NCBI RefSeq assembly: GCF_028471945.1
Contig: NZ_CP110128.1
Span: 2,654,501 to 2,718,500, forward strand
Source of the DNA: Pseudomonas sp. WJP1
Lineage (GTDB): Bacteria; Pseudomonadota; Gammaproteobacteria; Pseudomonadales; Pseudomonadaceae
Reading direction: 5' to 3'
Length of the DNA stretch: 64,000 nt
Positions 18,466-27,026 of the stretch are shown here, piece after piece (the stretch's first letter is position 1; each line of letters begins with the position of its first letter). A program made the translations under genes and the position numbers. The notes below the pieces were generated by a model that worked only from the letters and a program-made list of their open reading frames with translations, was not told the DNA's origin and searched no databases.

Positions 18466-18621
18466 CGGGTTACCTTTATGCCAGCCCATTACAAACACCG
18501 GTGGCCATCGCTGGCCCCCAGCGTGAATTTCCTCGGGGCAGTCTCCTGACTGCCATAAAATTTGTCTCCCTTCGCGAAAGAGCGTAGGTAGGTCTCGTGA
18601 AATATCCAGTAATTAGCTAGT

Positions 18622-18725
18622 TAAAACCGATAGTTCAGGCCCAGTGTCAGCGAACGCGCCGGCGCCATGGACGGGTGTTGCTGCCACGCAAGTCATACTT
18701 GCGGTTGAACAGGTTGCCATATCTC
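18622..18725 (-). pseudogene. C-terminal remnant of a TonB-dependent receptor
   Basis: On the minus strand one frame reads GNLFNRKYDLRGSNTRPW and a shifted frame reads APARSLTLGLNYRF followed by a stop at 18622-18624. These are the penultimate-strand (N-L-F-x-R-x-Y) and last-strand (S-x-x-x-G-L-x-Y-x-F) signatures of TonB-dependent siderophore receptors. A frameshift separates them, and nothing longer is open upstream. This is a relic of a deleted receptor gene. Confidence 0.6.
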
Positions 18726-18767
18726 CTCGAACCGAGGCGGCGAGCATCTCTCGCCGCCTCGATGCCA

Positions 18768-19046
18768 TTACTTGCCAACAGCGGCTGCCAGCAGCGGCGC
18801 TATCTGTTCGTCAGTCAGTGCCGCCTGGACCTCCATGGTCATCAGGTCGCTCCATTGCAGTACCCACTTCTGGATCGGTACCGGATCATTGGCCTCGGCC
18901 ACGCCAAAACCGGCCGCGCCACCGACGGCGTGCCAGCGTCCGAGCATCTTGACGCCTTCCGGTGGTGCGCCACCGGTCTTGAGAAAGCGTTCGATCGCGC
19001 TGTTGCGATTGGCCGAACTGATTTTCCAGCTGACGATGAACAACAT
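18768..19046 (-). CDS. DUF3303 family protein
   Basis: 92 residues (MLFIVSWKISSANRNSAIERFL...), matching DUF3303: an alpha/beta-barrel-like small cytoplasmic protein with GVKMLGRWHAVGGAAGFGVAE and WSDLMTMEVQAALTDEQ. The ATG at 19046 is preceded by GGAGGTG, so the longer in-frame extension is not used. Function unknown. Confidence 0.8.
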   Translation of the reverse strand: MLFIVSWKISSANRNSAIERFLKTGGAPPEGVKMLGRWHAVGGAAGFGVAEANDPVPIQKWVLQWSDLMTMEVQAALTDEQIAPLLAAAVGK

Positions 19047-19268
19047 CTGCCACCTCCTTCCAGGGATCGGCACCTGTCTGTCTTCGCGCACCGGGTTGGC
19101 GCCGGGACCTCGGTCACGTTTGCCTTGCCAGCGTCATCCTGTCTGGCCTGAAACGACTGCTCCCTGCAGAAGGCATAGCAGCGCCGCGCACTTCACGTAC
19201 GACCGCCGATCCTCTTTTACAGGGGGGGTGGGGCGCCTGTTTCAGCGGCGAAACAGCGGCGGGGTGGA

Positions 19269-19670
19269 TCAGGCGTCGCGCAACAGGTCGTTGGCGTTGA
19301 GCAGCTCATAGGCGATTTGTGGACGCCTCTCCATGGCCCGGCGAATCGCCGCCGGGATCGCTGCCCGGGTCTTGCGGCACAGTCCAGGCAATTCGCCGAT
19401 TTGAATGCCGATACCGCGCATGGTGCGCACTTCATTGAAACCGGGGGCGATGTCCACGCGAATGCCCAACTGCTCGAACATCCGCCGTTGCAGGTGCTCG
19501 AGGTCCTGCAGGCTTTGCAGGTTTTCCAGGCGTTCGACCAGGCGCTTTTCTTCCGCGCGGGTCAGGAACAGGATGCGCAGGTCCGCACCGGGCGTTTCCA
19601 GCAGCGGGTCACGCCCGCAGTCGCAGGCGCCGGGCGGGCAGGGTTGGCGGATCGGAGCGGAGGTGGTCAT
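19269..19670 (-). CDS. Hypothetical protein with CxCGRD N-terminal motif
   Basis: 133 residues. The N-terminus holds three Cys in PCPPGACDCGRD, a possible metal site. A helical segment rich in Glu/Arg/Leu follows (ILFLTRAEEKRLVERLENL...), then ELPGLCRKTRAAIPAAIRRAME. I recognise no family with confidence. ATG at 19670 is assumed; a TTG three codons upstream (19679) is an alternative. No clear RBS for either. Confidence 0.6.
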   Translation of the reverse strand: MTTSAPIRQPCPPGACDCGRDPLLETPGADLRILFLTRAEEKRLVERLENLQSLQDLEHLQRRMFEQLGIRVDIAPGFNEVRTMRGIGIQIGELPGLCRKTRAAIPAAIRRAMERRPQIAYELLNANDLLRDA

Positions 19671-19737
19671 GGGGTTCAATCATAGAGCGCTGTGATTGAA
19701 TTTGCCCATAGGTAATGGATTGAACGTGATCGATCCC

Positions 19738-19837
19738 TGTAGGAGCGAGCCTGCTCGCGATGGACGTCAACGATGACGCGGGCTGTCTGGATGCCCGCGT
19801 TGTCTGGACGTTTTTCGCGAGCAGGCTCGCTCCTACA
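19738..19837. repeat. REP doublet (REPIN-like)
   Basis: CTGTAGGAGCGAGCCTGCTC at the left and GAGCAGGCTCGCTCCTACAG at the right are inverted, with about 60 bp between. It lies downstream of the decarboxylase gene and could act as a transcript 3' end. Confidence 0.8.
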
Positions 19838-19856
19838 GGGGTATTGCGTGGACCTG

Positions 19857-22142
19857 TTACTTGAGTACCAGCATCCGATAAACCCCAGCCTCGACTTCGA
19901 TCCCGTGGGTGTCATGGGTGAAACCCGGGAAGGATCTGTCGAAGGCTTCCAGTGCCTTGAGATAGGCCAGCAGCGGACCGTCGGCAGCCCCGGCGTTCTC
20001 GCCCGGCATCAGCAGGGGAATGCCCGGCGGATACGGCACGATGCCGGTGGCGGCAATGCGCCCGGCGGCTTGTTCCAGGGTGACCAGTTCGATGTCGTTG
20101 CGCACCAGTTTCTCGTAGGCCTCCACCGGGCTGAAGACCGCTTGCGGCAGCGTGCCGAACGCCTGGGCCATGGCCGAGGTGGTCTTGTGCTGCTTCATGG
20201 CGGCGAAGATTTCGTCCGCCAGGTCTTTCAGGCCCATGCCGGCGTAACGGGTCTGGTTGCCGGCCAGCAGGTCGGGCAGGCACAGCTCCAGCTCGACGTT
20301 GTCGTCATAGTCGCGCTTGAAGTCCAGCAGCGCGTTGACCAGCGTGCCCCATTTGCCCTTGGTGATGCCGATGGAGAACAGGAACAGGATGGTGAAGTCG
20401 GTGGTTTTTTCCACGACGATGCCTTGGCGTCCGAGGTACGCCGTCAGCACACAGGCCGGGATGCCCGTGGGGAGCAGGTTGCCGTCGTCGCCCATGCCGG
20501 GGCTGAGCACCGAGACCTTGATCGGGTCCAGCATGCAGTAGCCTTCCTCGATGTCGCCAAAACCGTGCCACACCTCGTTGGGGTGCAGGACCCAGCATTT
20601 GGGCTCGGTCTTGAGCAGCAGCGGATCGACTTCGTGGAACGGCACCGTGGCATTGCCCACTTGCACGGTCGGCGGCTGCCAGCAGGTGAAGAACCAGTCA
20701 TCGTTGCTCAGCATCTCGTGGTGCATGCGCGAGATGACCTGGCGGAACGACACCGCTTCTTCGATGGATTCGCTGGTGAGGATCTGCCCGCTGGGCGCCT
20801 CCATCATCGCCGAGCTGACGTCGCAGGAGGCCATGATCGCGTAGTTGGGCGAGGTCGAGGCGTGCATCATGTACGACTCGTTGAAGCGTGCATGTTCGAT
20901 CGGGTTGCGGCCGTTGCGCACGTGAATCATCGAGGCCTGGGACAGGGCCGCCAGCAACTTGTGGGTCGACTGGGTGGCGAACACGGTCGGCTTCGACGCA
21001 TCGTGGTCGTCCGGGCTGCCGTGCATCGCGTGGCGGTCGCGGTACAGCGGGTTGAAGCGCGCATAACCGTACCAGGCTTCGTCGAAATGCAGGCGGTCGA
21101 CACTCTGGCCCAGCAGTTCTTCGACGCGGGTGACGTTGTAGGTCAGGCCGTCGTAGGTGGAGTTGGTGATGATCGCGTGGACCGGCGTCGGGTCGATGCC
21201 GTCCTTGACCATCGGGTTGTTGGCGATGGCCGCTTTCACGCCTTCGGCGCTCAGGGTCTGCGGGAGGATCGGGCCGATGATGCCGTAGCGGTTGCGCGTC
21301 GGTACCAGGTAGGTCGGCAGCGCCCCCGACAGGGTCATCGCATGCTCGGCGGACTTGTGGCAATTGCGGTCGCACAGGGCGATCTGGTTACGCGTGACGC
21401 TGGCCATGAGGATCACGCGGTTGGACATCGACGAACCGTTGGTCACGTAATACGTGCGGTGGGCACCGAACACCTTGGCCGCGTAGCGCTCGCCCTGGCC
21501 GATGGGGCCGCTGTGATCGAGCAGCGAGCCCAGTTCGCCGACCGAGATCGACAGGTCGGAACGCAGCAGGTTTTCCCCGAAGAACTCGTAGAACGCCCGG
21601 CCCGCGGTGCTTTTCAGAAACGCCGTGCCACCGGCATGACCGGGGGTGTGCCAGGAATACTCATACGACCTGGCAAACTTCACCAGCGCCCCGAACATCG
21701 GGGGCAGGGCGGCCTGGCGATAGCGTTCGATGGCCGCCAGGATACGTCCGCTGAGGAAGCGGCTGGTGTCTTCCGGGAGCCAGATGAAGTCATCGGCGTG
21801 TTGCATGACCAGTAATGGAATGCTCGACGCGGTGGTCCGGTCGCTGATCAGGAACACCGGCACCCGCGTGTTGCGTTCGCGCAGCTTGACCAGCAACTTG
21901 ATGCAGTCTTCGTGACCTTCGCTGGTGTCCATTTCCCAGCTGATCAGCACGCATTGAACGGCCGGGTCCGAACGCAGGATCGACGCGGCATCGCTGAGGT
22001 TTTCCGAGGCCAGCACGCTGACGCCACGTCCCTCTACGTCACTGACCAATTGGGTCAGGGCGCGACCAAACACCGTACGCTTGTCCGCCGGGCTGCTGAC
22101 AACCAGCGCGAGCATCCCGAGTGAGTGTCTATATTCCGTCAT
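19857..22142 (-). CDS. Orn/Lys/Arg decarboxylase (LdcA/AdiA-like)
   Basis: 761-residue PLP enzyme of the bacterial fold-type I decarboxylase family. It has an N-terminal response-regulator-like wing domain (about 8-140), a PLP domain with HFDEAW (Asp354) and the Schiff-base Lys395 in STHKLLAAL, and a C-terminal domain. It converts a basic amino acid to its polyamine or diamine (lysine to cadaverine, arginine to agmatine, or ornithine to putrescine). Size and gene pair recall P. aeruginosa LdcA (PA1818) next to its permease, so lysine is my first guess. Its start overlaps the antiporter stop by 4 bp, so the two are coupled for substrate-product exchange and acid or stress buffering. Confidence 0.88.
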   Translation of the reverse strand: MTEYRHSLGMLALVVSSPADKRTVFGRALTQLVSDVEGRGVSVLASENLSDAASILRSDPAVQCVLISWEMDTSEGHEDCIKLLVKLRERNTRVPVFLISDRTTASSIPLLVMQHADDFIWLPEDTSRFLSGRILAAIERYRQAALPPMFGALVKFARSYEYSWHTPGHAGGTAFLKSTAGRAFYEFFGENLLRSDLSISVGELGSLLDHSGPIGQGERYAAKVFGAHRTYYVTNGSSMSNRVILMASVTRNQIALCDRNCHKSAEHAMTLSGALPTYLVPTRNRYGIIGPILPQTLSAEGVKAAIANNPMVKDGIDPTPVHAIITNSTYDGLTYNVTRVEELLGQSVDRLHFDEAWYGYARFNPLYRDRHAMHGSPDDHDASKPTVFATQSTHKLLAALSQASMIHVRNGRNPIEHARFNESYMMHASTSPNYAIMASCDVSSAMMEAPSGQILTSESIEEAVSFRQVISRMHHEMLSNDDWFFTCWQPPTVQVGNATVPFHEVDPLLLKTEPKCWVLHPNEVWHGFGDIEEGYCMLDPIKVSVLSPGMGDDGNLLPTGIPACVLTAYLGRQGIVVEKTTDFTILFLFSIGITKGKWGTLVNALLDFKRDYDDNVELELCLPDLLAGNQTRYAGMGLKDLADEIFAAMKQHKTTSAMAQAFGTLPQAVFSPVEAYEKLVRNDIELVTLEQAAGRIAATGIVPYPPGIPLLMPGENAGAADGPLLAYLKALEAFDRSFPGFTHDTHGIEVEAGVYRMLVLK

Positions 22143-23548
22143 GCGTTAATCTCCAGAGTGGCTTTGTTCAAGCTGTTCACCGGCACCGGTTGGCCCGTGA
22201 TGTGCTGCGCGCTGACGGTCTGTGTCGGCACGCTGTTGTTGAGTGCTTCGAGGCGGATCAGGCGGTTGTTGACGAAGCCGAACAGCGTGTAGCCGAAGAT
22301 GGTCGCCACGCCGCCGAGCATCAGCGCCTGTTCGCCGGAACTGTAGAGCGCCAGGTAGCTGTAGGCCGCCGCCACCCAGGCAATGATGTTGGTGGCCAGC
22401 GCCTTGCCTGGCGGTACGTTGGACACTTTCTGCATGGTCATCAGCGCGGCCATGGAGAGGATGTATGGCACCAGGTTGGTGACCACCGCGAGGTTGACCA
22501 GGGTGTCGAACTGCTTGCTCAGGTCCGGGCTGATGGTGAGGAAGCCCAAGGCCGTCTGCGCGGCCAGCAGCACCAGCATGCCGACGATTGGCGTCCCGGC
22601 CTTGTTGGCCTTGGCGAAGATCGACAGGAAGTAACCGGTGTCCGCCGAGCTCTTGTAGACCTGGGCGATGGTGAACTGCCAACCCAGCAGCGAGCCGATG
22701 CAGGCCAGTACCATCGCCGCCATCACAATGTCGCCCACCAGCGGGGTGAACATCTTGGCGAACACCAGGCCGAACGGTGCGGTAGAGGCGGCCAGTTCCG
22801 GGTTGTCGACGATGCCGGCGATCACGTTGGTGGACACGATGTAGATCACCGCCGCACCGAGGGTGCCGCCGAGTACCGCAATCGGTACGTTCTTCTCGGG
22901 GTTTTCCACCGCATCGGTGTTGGCGCACGCTGACTCAAGGCCCAGGAAGGCCCACAAGGTGATCGCCACCGAGGCCCCCGCGGCGTCGTACCAGGCCATG
23001 TTGTGCGGGTTCCAGCCGGCGGCATACACGCTGCTGTCGAACCAGAACCAGCCAACGGTGGACACCAGCACCACGGGTGCGATCACGCCCCACACGGTGA
23101 CGGCGCCAATGCGACCGGTAATCCGCGCACCGCCAAAGTTGGCGAACGTGGTGATCCACAACAGCGCAATGGTCGCCAGGCCCACTTGCAGTGAGTTCAG
23201 TTCAATGTGGAACAGTTCCTGGATATAGCCGACCGCGGTGATACTGATGGCCACGTTGGCAATCAGTAGCGAGAGGCCGTAGGTGTAGTTGGTGATGTAG
23301 TTACCGGCCTTGCCGAAGGTGTACTCCGCATATCCCCCCATGCCGCCGGTCTTGCGGCTGAGCATCCCGCATCGCGCAAAGGCATAGGCCAATGCGAGGG
23401 AACCGGTGGCTGTGATCAGCCAGGAAAGAATCGAAATTCCCCCAACTTCCGCTAGTTTCGATGGTAGTAGCACAATGCCTGAGCCCAACATGTTGACCGC
23501 AGTCAACATCGTCAGCTGCCCCACACTCATTTTTTTTGCGACTGACAT
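22139..23548 (-). CDS. potE: PotE-like amino acid/polyamine antiporter
   Basis: 469-residue APC-family antiporter with 12 predicted transmembrane helices. It reads very close to E. coli PotE over most of its length: MSVGQLTMLTAVNMLGSGIV, GGMGGYAEYTFGKAGN, WAFLGLESACANTDAVENP, NVPIAVLGGTLGAAVIYIVS. It exchanges the basic amino acid for the amine produced by the overlapping decarboxylase gene. In E. coli the PotE pair is ornithine/putrescine; whether this copy handles ornithine, lysine or arginine is open. It is the promoter-proximal gene of the operon. Confidence 0.85.
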   Translation of the reverse strand: MSVAKKMSVGQLTMLTAVNMLGSGIVLLPSKLAEVGGISILSWLITATGSLALAYAFARCGMLSRKTGGMGGYAEYTFGKAGNYITNYTYGLSLLIANVAISITAVGYIQELFHIELNSLQVGLATIALLWITTFANFGGARITGRIGAVTVWGVIAPVVLVSTVGWFWFDSSVYAAGWNPHNMAWYDAAGASVAITLWAFLGLESACANTDAVENPEKNVPIAVLGGTLGAAVIYIVSTNVIAGIVDNPELAASTAPFGLVFAKMFTPLVGDIVMAAMVLACIGSLLGWQFTIAQVYKSSADTGYFLSIFAKANKAGTPIVGMLVLLAAQTALGFLTISPDLSKQFDTLVNLAVVTNLVPYILSMAALMTMQKVSNVPPGKALATNIIAWVAAAYSYLALYSSGEQALMLGGVATIFGYTLFGFVNNRLIRLEALNNSVPTQTVSAQHITGQPVPVNSLNKATLEINA

Positions 23549-23730
23549 TCCGTTGCCTCATAAGTTGGCGGTGAGAGCTTAGCTATAGCAAAGTTTTGAA
23601 ATGTCGCAAGAAAACGGCTTTCGTTTACTGATGCAAATCAATGTATTGCATAGAAGGCATTATGCTGGCCCCCAGATTTCCCGACTGGCGCCAGAATCGC
23701 TTTATTTTCAGGCGGTTAGGTGGAATGCAA

Positions 23731-24060
23731 ATGCGCAATGTCTGGGTCGTGCTGACCTTTTTCAGCGTCGCGGGTCTTACAGTTTCTGCCCAGGCCAGGG
23801 AACTGAAGCCCGGTGATACTTATATGTGCAGTTGGGGCGCGGGCACGGCGGCAAGAGCCCAGGAACTCAAGTTGTCTGGGGTTTCGCTGTATGCGGCGCG
23901 ACAAAAAATCCAGGCGTACAAGTTTGCCAAGCCGTGGATGCGGATGATGGCGATGGGCATTACCGAACAAACTTACGACAGCCCGACACGGCTCAAGCCG
24001 GCGGCGGTTCGGCAGACTTTTTATGACGATTGTGTGAAGTACAAGTTGGCGCGTAAGTAA
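23731..24060 (+). CDS. Small secreted protein of unknown function
   Basis: 109 residues: signal peptide (MRNVWVVLTFFSVAGLTVSA-QA), then a basic mature part with two Cys (MCSWGAGTAARAQELKLSG and DDCVKYKLARK) that may pair. Start at 23731 has AGGTGG seven bases upstream; the ATG at 23725 is possible too. Divergent from the potE operon. The mature region mentions an Ala/Arg-rich helix; no family recognised. Confidence 0.65.
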   Translation: MRNVWVVLTFFSVAGLTVSAQARELKPGDTYMCSWGAGTAARAQELKLSGVSLYAARQKIQAYKFAKPWMRMMAMGITEQTYDSPTRLKPAAVRQTFYDDCVKYKLARK

Positions 24061-24427
24061 CAGGGGTAGGCGATCAGAACGTACGAACTGGATATTTTGC
24101 GGGTACATATCCGTTCCTGCGGTAACGGCCACTAATGGTTTCGCCCTTACGGCGAGTCCCTTTTTCAAACGCCAAAAAGGAACCAAAAGGCTTTGCCCCA
24201 CCACTCGGTGCCTCGCTTAGGCTCGGCATGCCCTCACTCCGGCATTGCTCCGTGGGTCGCCGCGATGGGCCATCCATGGCCCAGCGCGGCTAAACCGGCG
24301 TCCTGCCGGTTTCCCCACTGCGCAATGCCTGCGTTCGGCCATCGTGGTTAACGGGGCACCCCAGATCAAAAACCAAAGCGAGGCGGCCTGACAGCCGACC
24401 TGACTTTTACGGGTGTACCTGATCCCC

Positions 24428-24517
24428 TGTAGGAGCCAGGCTTGCCGGCGAACCAGACGCCGCGGTGTATCTGTTGTACCGCGTTATCGTTCTTCGCCGG
24501 CAAGCCTGGCTCCTACA
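24428..24517. repeat. REPIN inside copy B
   Basis: CTGTAGGAGCCAGGCTTGCC and its complement GGCAAGCCTGGCTCCTACAG face each other across about 50 bp (containing CCGCGGTGTATCTGTTGTAC). The same REP subtype as at 16368-16456. Confidence 0.8.
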
Positions 24518-24888
24518 GGGGGAACGCGGACAGACCTGCAATCAGGTCGGCTGTCAGGCCGCCTCGCTTGCGCGTTTGATCTTGATCTGGCTTTTGATTT
24601 TCTTGCCACATCGAGAGGCCGAGTGGAGGTTCTGCGCAGTGGGTAAACCGGCATGGACGCCGGTTTAGCCGCGCTGGGCCATGGATGGCCCAGCGCGGCG
24701 ACCCACGGAGCAGGACCGGAGCGAGGGAATGCCGAGCATTAGCGAGGCACCGAACGCCAGGGGCAAGAGCCCTTGGTTACTTGGGGCTTTTCCAAGTGAC
24801 TCGCTGTAATTGGATGGACTCGCCCGCGCCGAGGCGTCAATGCGCCACGGGGGCAGTCTAAGAAGCCACCGACAGCGAGGGCGAATCC

Positions 24889-25992
24889 ATGAAAAAGCAT
24901 ACGACGGTTAAACAGTCTTTGTCTTCCAGCGATCTGTCGGCCTGCACGACAGTGGCGGTCGATTTGGCCAAGCAGGTCTTTCAGGTGGCAGGCGAAGACG
25001 CTCTTGGCCAAGTGCTTTACGAAGAACGCATCAAGTCGCGTGAAGCCTTTCATGCCTTTCTGCGCCAACTGCCGCCAAGGATAGTAGTGCTCGTGGAAAC
25101 AGGTCCAGGCGCTCAAGCATGGGCGCGCCAACTACAGGCTCAGGGCAATCTGGCGCGGATTCTTCCGGCACAGCTTGTGGCCCAGCACCGCAGCGGCGCC
25201 AAAAATGATCGAAATGATGCACTGGCCATATTGCGTGCCGGGCGCGACAGCAAAATTGCCGCGGTCCCCATCAAAAGCGCCACCGCACTGGCCATGCAGG
25301 CCTTGCACCGGGCCCGCCAGGGTTATGTCCGTCGGCGCACAGCCATGAGTAACCAGATGCGCGGTTTGCTGATGGAGCATGGCGTTGTCCTGGCACAGGG
25401 TGATGCGGCGATCAACCAGACCCTGCCTCGGGTGCTGGAAGATGCCACTCAACCGTTGCCGGAGATGTTGCGTGAACTGATCGACGAGCTGCTGGGTGAG
25501 TGGCGCCAACTGGGCGAACGGGTCAACGTCCTGACCGGTCGCCTGGAGAAGGCCGCGAACGAGGACAAAACGGCCCGACGGCTGATGACCGTGCGCGGGA
25601 TCGGCCCGATCATCGCCACTGCGCTTTTGGCCAAGCAGACCGACCCTGAGCGCTTCGCCAATGCACGCCAGTTCGCCGCCTACTTCGGCATGGTGCCTGA
25701 GCAGAAAAGCAGTGGGCAGAAAATTCGCCTGGGCCGGATAAGCAAACGCGGCGACAGCTATGTGCGCAGCCTGATGGTTCAAGGCGCTCACGCGGTATTG
25801 AGGCATTTGCGCGCGGATTCGGAGCTGCCCGACGATCGTCGCTTGCAACGGTGGCAGGCCCGGCTGGGGCGCAAGGAAGCGGCGATACGCTTGGCGAACC
25901 GCAACCTGCGAATCGTTTGGGTGCTGCTACAAAATGAGCAGACTTACCGCAGCCAACCGGCCCATGGCCGGCCAGCTGCGCCAAGTCACTGA
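24889..25992 (+). CDS. IS110/IS1111-family transposase
   Basis: 367 residues. The N-terminal RuvC-like DEDD domain shows Asp25 (AVDLAKQVF), Glu70 (VLVETGPGA), Asp107 and Asp110 (KNDRND). The C-terminal transposase_20 domain contains the helix-hairpin-like VRGIGPIIATALLA and the catalytic-serine region EQKSSGQKIRLGRISKRGDS (Ser274/Ser275). Intact and full-length, with the sequence integrity expected of an active element. These enzymes work with a guide RNA that specifies donor and target DNA. Confidence 0.93.
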   Translation: MKKHTTVKQSLSSSDLSACTTVAVDLAKQVFQVAGEDALGQVLYEERIKSREAFHAFLRQLPPRIVVLVETGPGAQAWARQLQAQGNLARILPAQLVAQHRSGAKNDRNDALAILRAGRDSKIAAVPIKSATALAMQALHRARQGYVRRRTAMSNQMRGLLMEHGVVLAQGDAAINQTLPRVLEDATQPLPEMLRELIDELLGEWRQLGERVNVLTGRLEKAANEDKTARRLMTVRGIGPIIATALLAKQTDPERFANARQFAAYFGMVPEQKSSGQKIRLGRISKRGDSYVRSLMVQGAHAVLRHLRADSELPDDRRLQRWQARLGRKEAAIRLANRNLRIVWVLLQNEQTYRSQPAHGRPAAPSH

Positions 25993-26232
25993 ACATAAGC
26001 GTTCTGCCACCGGGGCGCCACGGCGCTTCAGCCCCTGCTAGAAAACATTGACCCCAGGTCAGACCGTCGCGGATCGATGCCTGCGCTCTTACCGGCCTTC
26101 GAGGCCTGCATGTAATCGGCATACCGCGAGCTCAACCAATGTCGGCCAGAAGCCGCAGACAGGGCTTCCTCGAACAGGCCTTATACATAGATGCAACCGG
26201 GTAGCAGTGTTTGAAAAACAGGTGGCCAGTGG
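25993..26232 (+). ncRNA. Candidate guide (bridge/seek) RNA region of the IS1111-type element
   Basis: Non-coding 3' portion of the IS between the transposase stop and the right inverted repeat; IS1111-type elements encode their guide RNA there. It contains CGCTCTTAC at 26084-26092, which is exactly complementary to the reconstituted target GTAAGAGCG (left flank ...GTAA plus right flank ...GAGCG). Other short matches (TGTAA at 26111-26115; ATACAT at 26183-26188 against the right IS end at 26243-26248) are candidates for further guide segments. Ends of the RNA are not determined; the boundaries given are the search region. Confidence 0.4.
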
Positions 26233-26294
26233 GGGCGAGTCCATACATAAGAGCGAAACCATAGGTGGCCGCTACCGCAGAAATGGATATGTAC

Positions 26295-26561
26295 TCTGTC
26301 AACAAGCAATAGGTCGGCTGTCAGGCCGTCATCGCTGGCAAGCCAGCTCCCACAGTAGATCGAGTACAGCCCGATAGATGGGTTGGATATGAGGCAGTCT
26401 TCGCTGGCAAGCCAGTTTGCGCAATGCAGGATGGCCTTTGTCGGATCGGGCACCCGGTTGGGCAGCGCCGTCTATCATTGAATGCCTGGCATCAAGCCTG
26501 AAGGCCGTTTTTCTGATTCACCTGACATTGCACTGAACCTCAATTCAATCAGGAGATCATC
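26295..26561. repeat. Non-coding gap with two direct REP sequences upstream of ohr
   Basis: Two REP-like units, TCGCTGGCAAGCCAGCTCCC near 26333 and TCGCTGGCAAGCCAGTTTGC near 26401, lie in the same orientation before ohr. No gene is apparent. The last 60 bp presumably hold the ohr promoter; AGGAGAT precedes its ATG. Confidence 0.55.
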
Positions 26562-26978
26562 ATGAACCAGCTCGACAAAGTCCTGTACACCGCAAAAACC
26601 CATACCACCGGCGGGCGGGACGGCGCTTCGCGCAGCTCCGACGGCATCCTGGATATCAAGCTGTCGTCTCCGGGCGCAGGTGGCGGTGGTACCAATCCCG
26701 AGCAGTTGTTCGCCGCCGGTTGGTCTGCCTGTTTCATCGGCGCGATGGGCGTGGCTGCCAAGGAACTCAAGGTTGCACTGCCCAAGGATGTGGCCGTCGA
26801 CACCGAGGTGGACCTGGGTACCAATGAAGGCGGCTACCTGCTGCAGGCGCGGCTGAATGTGAGCCTGCCGGGCCTGGATCGCGAAACTGCACAGAAACTG
26901 GTCGACACCGGCCACAAGTATTGCCCGTACTCCAAGGCCACCCGCAACAACATAAACGTCACGCTGAAGTTGGTTTGA
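26562..26978 (+). CDS. ohr: Organic hydroperoxide resistance protein Ohr
   Basis: 138-residue Ohr/OsmC-family peroxidase. It reduces organic hydroperoxides with lipoylated protein partners. The peroxidatic and resolving cysteines are Cys57 (GWSACFIGA) and Cys121 (HKYCPYSKA); Arg19 and Glu47 complete the active site. Full length for Ohr. No ohrR is next to it here. Confidence 0.93.
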   Translation: MNQLDKVLYTAKTHTTGGRDGASRSSDGILDIKLSSPGAGGGGTNPEQLFAAGWSACFIGAMGVAAKELKVALPKDVAVDTEVDLGTNEGGYLLQARLNVSLPGLDRETAQKLVDTGHKYCPYSKATRNNINVTLKLV

Positions 26979-26998
26979 GTTGAAATAACAAACAGTCT

Positions 26999-27026
26999 TG
27001 GCGACAGTTTTTGGCAATGTCGCCAG
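26999..27026. repeat. Hairpin TGGCGACA / TGTCGCCA, related to one at 28254-28296
   Basis: Perfect 8-bp arms at 26999-27006 and 27019-27026 (loop GTTTTTGGCAA). No T-run follows on either strand, so it is not a canonical terminator. Its sequence (CTTGGCGACAG-TTTT...CGCCAGGAC) is shared with the hairpin at 28254-28296, so the two may be copies of one element flanking this region. Confidence 0.45.

Larger units (their letters stand above)
24810..26247 (+). mobile_element. IS110-family (IS1111-type) insertion sequence
   Basis: About 1.44 kb with a single transposase gene. Boundaries are set by aligning the interrupted repeat with intact copies: the left flank ends ...CTCGCTGTAA and the right flank resumes TAAGAGCGAAACC. 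Subterminal inverted repeats of 11 bp are perfect: TGGACTCGCCC (24815-24825) and GGGCGAGTCCA (26233-26243); these are characteristic of the IS1111 subgroup, which lacks terminal IRs proper. No clear target duplication. About 250 bp of non-coding DNA follow the transposase, where IS1111-type elements encode their guide RNA. Confidence 0.85.
24103..26294. repeat. MITE-like large intergenic repeat (copy B), split by an IS
   Basis: Left terminal repeat begins GTACATATCCGTTCCTGCGG at 24103; the right terminus AGAAATGGATATGTAC ends at 26294. The inner part up to 24809 matches copy C (32284-33044): conserved blocks around GGCTTTGCCCCACCACTCGG, CTCGGCATGCCCTCACTCCG and CCGGCGTCCTGCCGGTTT, a REPIN at 24428-24517, then mirror-image blocks. 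The IS1111-type element occupies 24810-26247 inside the right inverted repeat. Apparent ORFs here (for example 24074-24277) are shadows of repeat sequence found in other copies and not genes. Confidence 0.75.

Noticed and set aside
19773-21815. 680-residue plus-strand ORF opposite the decarboxylase
   Set aside because: Complementary frame of a strongly conserved enzyme; Val/Gly/Arg/His-rich with no family, typical shadow.
23602-23607. TGTCGC, possible ArgR half-site upstream of the potE/decarboxylase operon
   Set aside because: The ArgR consensus requires AA eight bases later; here it is GG, so the match is too weak.
24074-24277. Small ORFs in repeat copies (24074-24277, 32183-32506, 56382-56657)
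   Set aside because: They encode the same nonsense (…RRPTEQCRSEGMPSL…) in every copy of the repeat with no proper RBS; commonly mis-annotated repeat sequence.
26126-26130. GCGAG in the IS non-coding region as a second target guide
   Set aside because: Only five bases match the left flank; not above chance.
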